From Pseudolabrys sp. (lineage in GTDB: Bacteria > Pseudomonadota > Alphaproteobacteria > Rhizobiales > Xanthobacteraceae), in assembly GCA_026125925.1 (NCBI GenBank), contig JAHCKF010000278.1, positions 1 to 5,005 of the forward strand: a stretch of 5,005 nt of DNA, read 5' to 3'. Shown here piece after piece: positions 4,899 through 5,005 of this stretch (positions are counted from its first letter, which is position 1; each line of letters begins with the position of its first letter). The notes under the pieces were generated by a model. That model was not told where the DNA came from. It saw nothing but the letters and a program-made list of their open reading frames with translations, and did no database searches. Both the position numbers and the translations under genes were made by a program.

Positions 4899-5005
4899 CA
4901 GCGTTTCAGCACCGGCGTCTTCAACCCGCTCCTGAGCGCCACGCCGTTCTTGACCCGCACGCCATCGTCGCCGCGATTGTAGATCGTGCGCCGCGTGTCG
5001 GTGCC
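4892..5005 (-). CDS. C-terminal end of an unrecognised protein (partial)
   Basis: The minus strand is open from the window edge to a TAG at 4894-4892, giving 37 residues. The fragment reads naturally as a protein tail: TRRTIYNRGDDGVRVKNGVALRSG appears at residues 4-27 in two overlapping parts (TRRTIYNRGDDG, then VRVKNGVALRSG), and it ends KRCS. I do not recognise the family. It is strongly basic, with a Cys next to last. The stop codon lies within a GTAGCCCG motif identical to the REP foot, so the native end of the gene may have been altered when that sequence arrived. The reading frame is a best guess, as other frames are open over such a short span. Confidence 0.45.
   Translation of the reverse strand, partial: GTDTRRTIYNRGDDGVRVKNGVALRSGLKTPVLKRCS

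Overview
The window looks like chromosomal DNA of a high-GC alphaproteobacterium, most likely Hyphomicrobiales (Bradyrhizobium or Xanthobacteraceae-like). This rests on the GC-rich third codon positions, the ParE and DedA sequence types, and the repeat family with a GTAG foot. The assignment is from protein character only; no search was run.

Layout, left to right. (1) Positions 1-196 form a leftward-reading leader region. It has a good sigma70-type promoter (141-169, minus strand), a 25-codon ORF whose ATG falls at the predicted transcription start and which carries five consecutive Arg codons, and three mutually exclusive stem-loops in the order expected of a ribosome-controlled attenuator. 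The gene it would control lies outside the window. (2) A strong intrinsic terminator (197-223) ends a Tat-exported metallo-beta-lactamase-fold hydrolase (243-1220, minus). This protein keeps the full metal-ligand set and C-terminal pattern of the methyl parathion hydrolase-like subfamily. Upstream of it, in the same direction, is a small DedA-family membrane protein (1346-1876, minus). (3) A 208-bp divergent intergenic region with two inverted repeats separates dedA from parE. (4) parE (2085-4154, plus) encodes a complete topoisomerase IV subunit B. (5) Positions 4170-4874 hold a self-contained REP/RAYT unit. A REP-associated tyrosine (HUH, Y1) transposase gene on the minus strand is bracketed on each side by an inverted pair of 31-nt REP hairpins, each beginning with GTAG. 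(6) The right edge (4892-5005, minus) looks like the 3' end of an unrecognised gene.

How the parts relate. ParE is a housekeeping enzyme that pairs with ParC, which is not in the window, to decatenate chromosomes. The DedA and hydrolase genes may be co-transcribed, though a 125-bp gap with a GC-rich hairpin lies between them. The RAYT unit sits where parE and the right-edge gene converge, a location where insertion would do little harm. The two observations most worth following are the candidate Arg-codon attenuator at the left edge and the symmetric, covarying REP pairs around the RAYT gene, whose GTAG feet also supply the stop codons of two adjacent reading frames.
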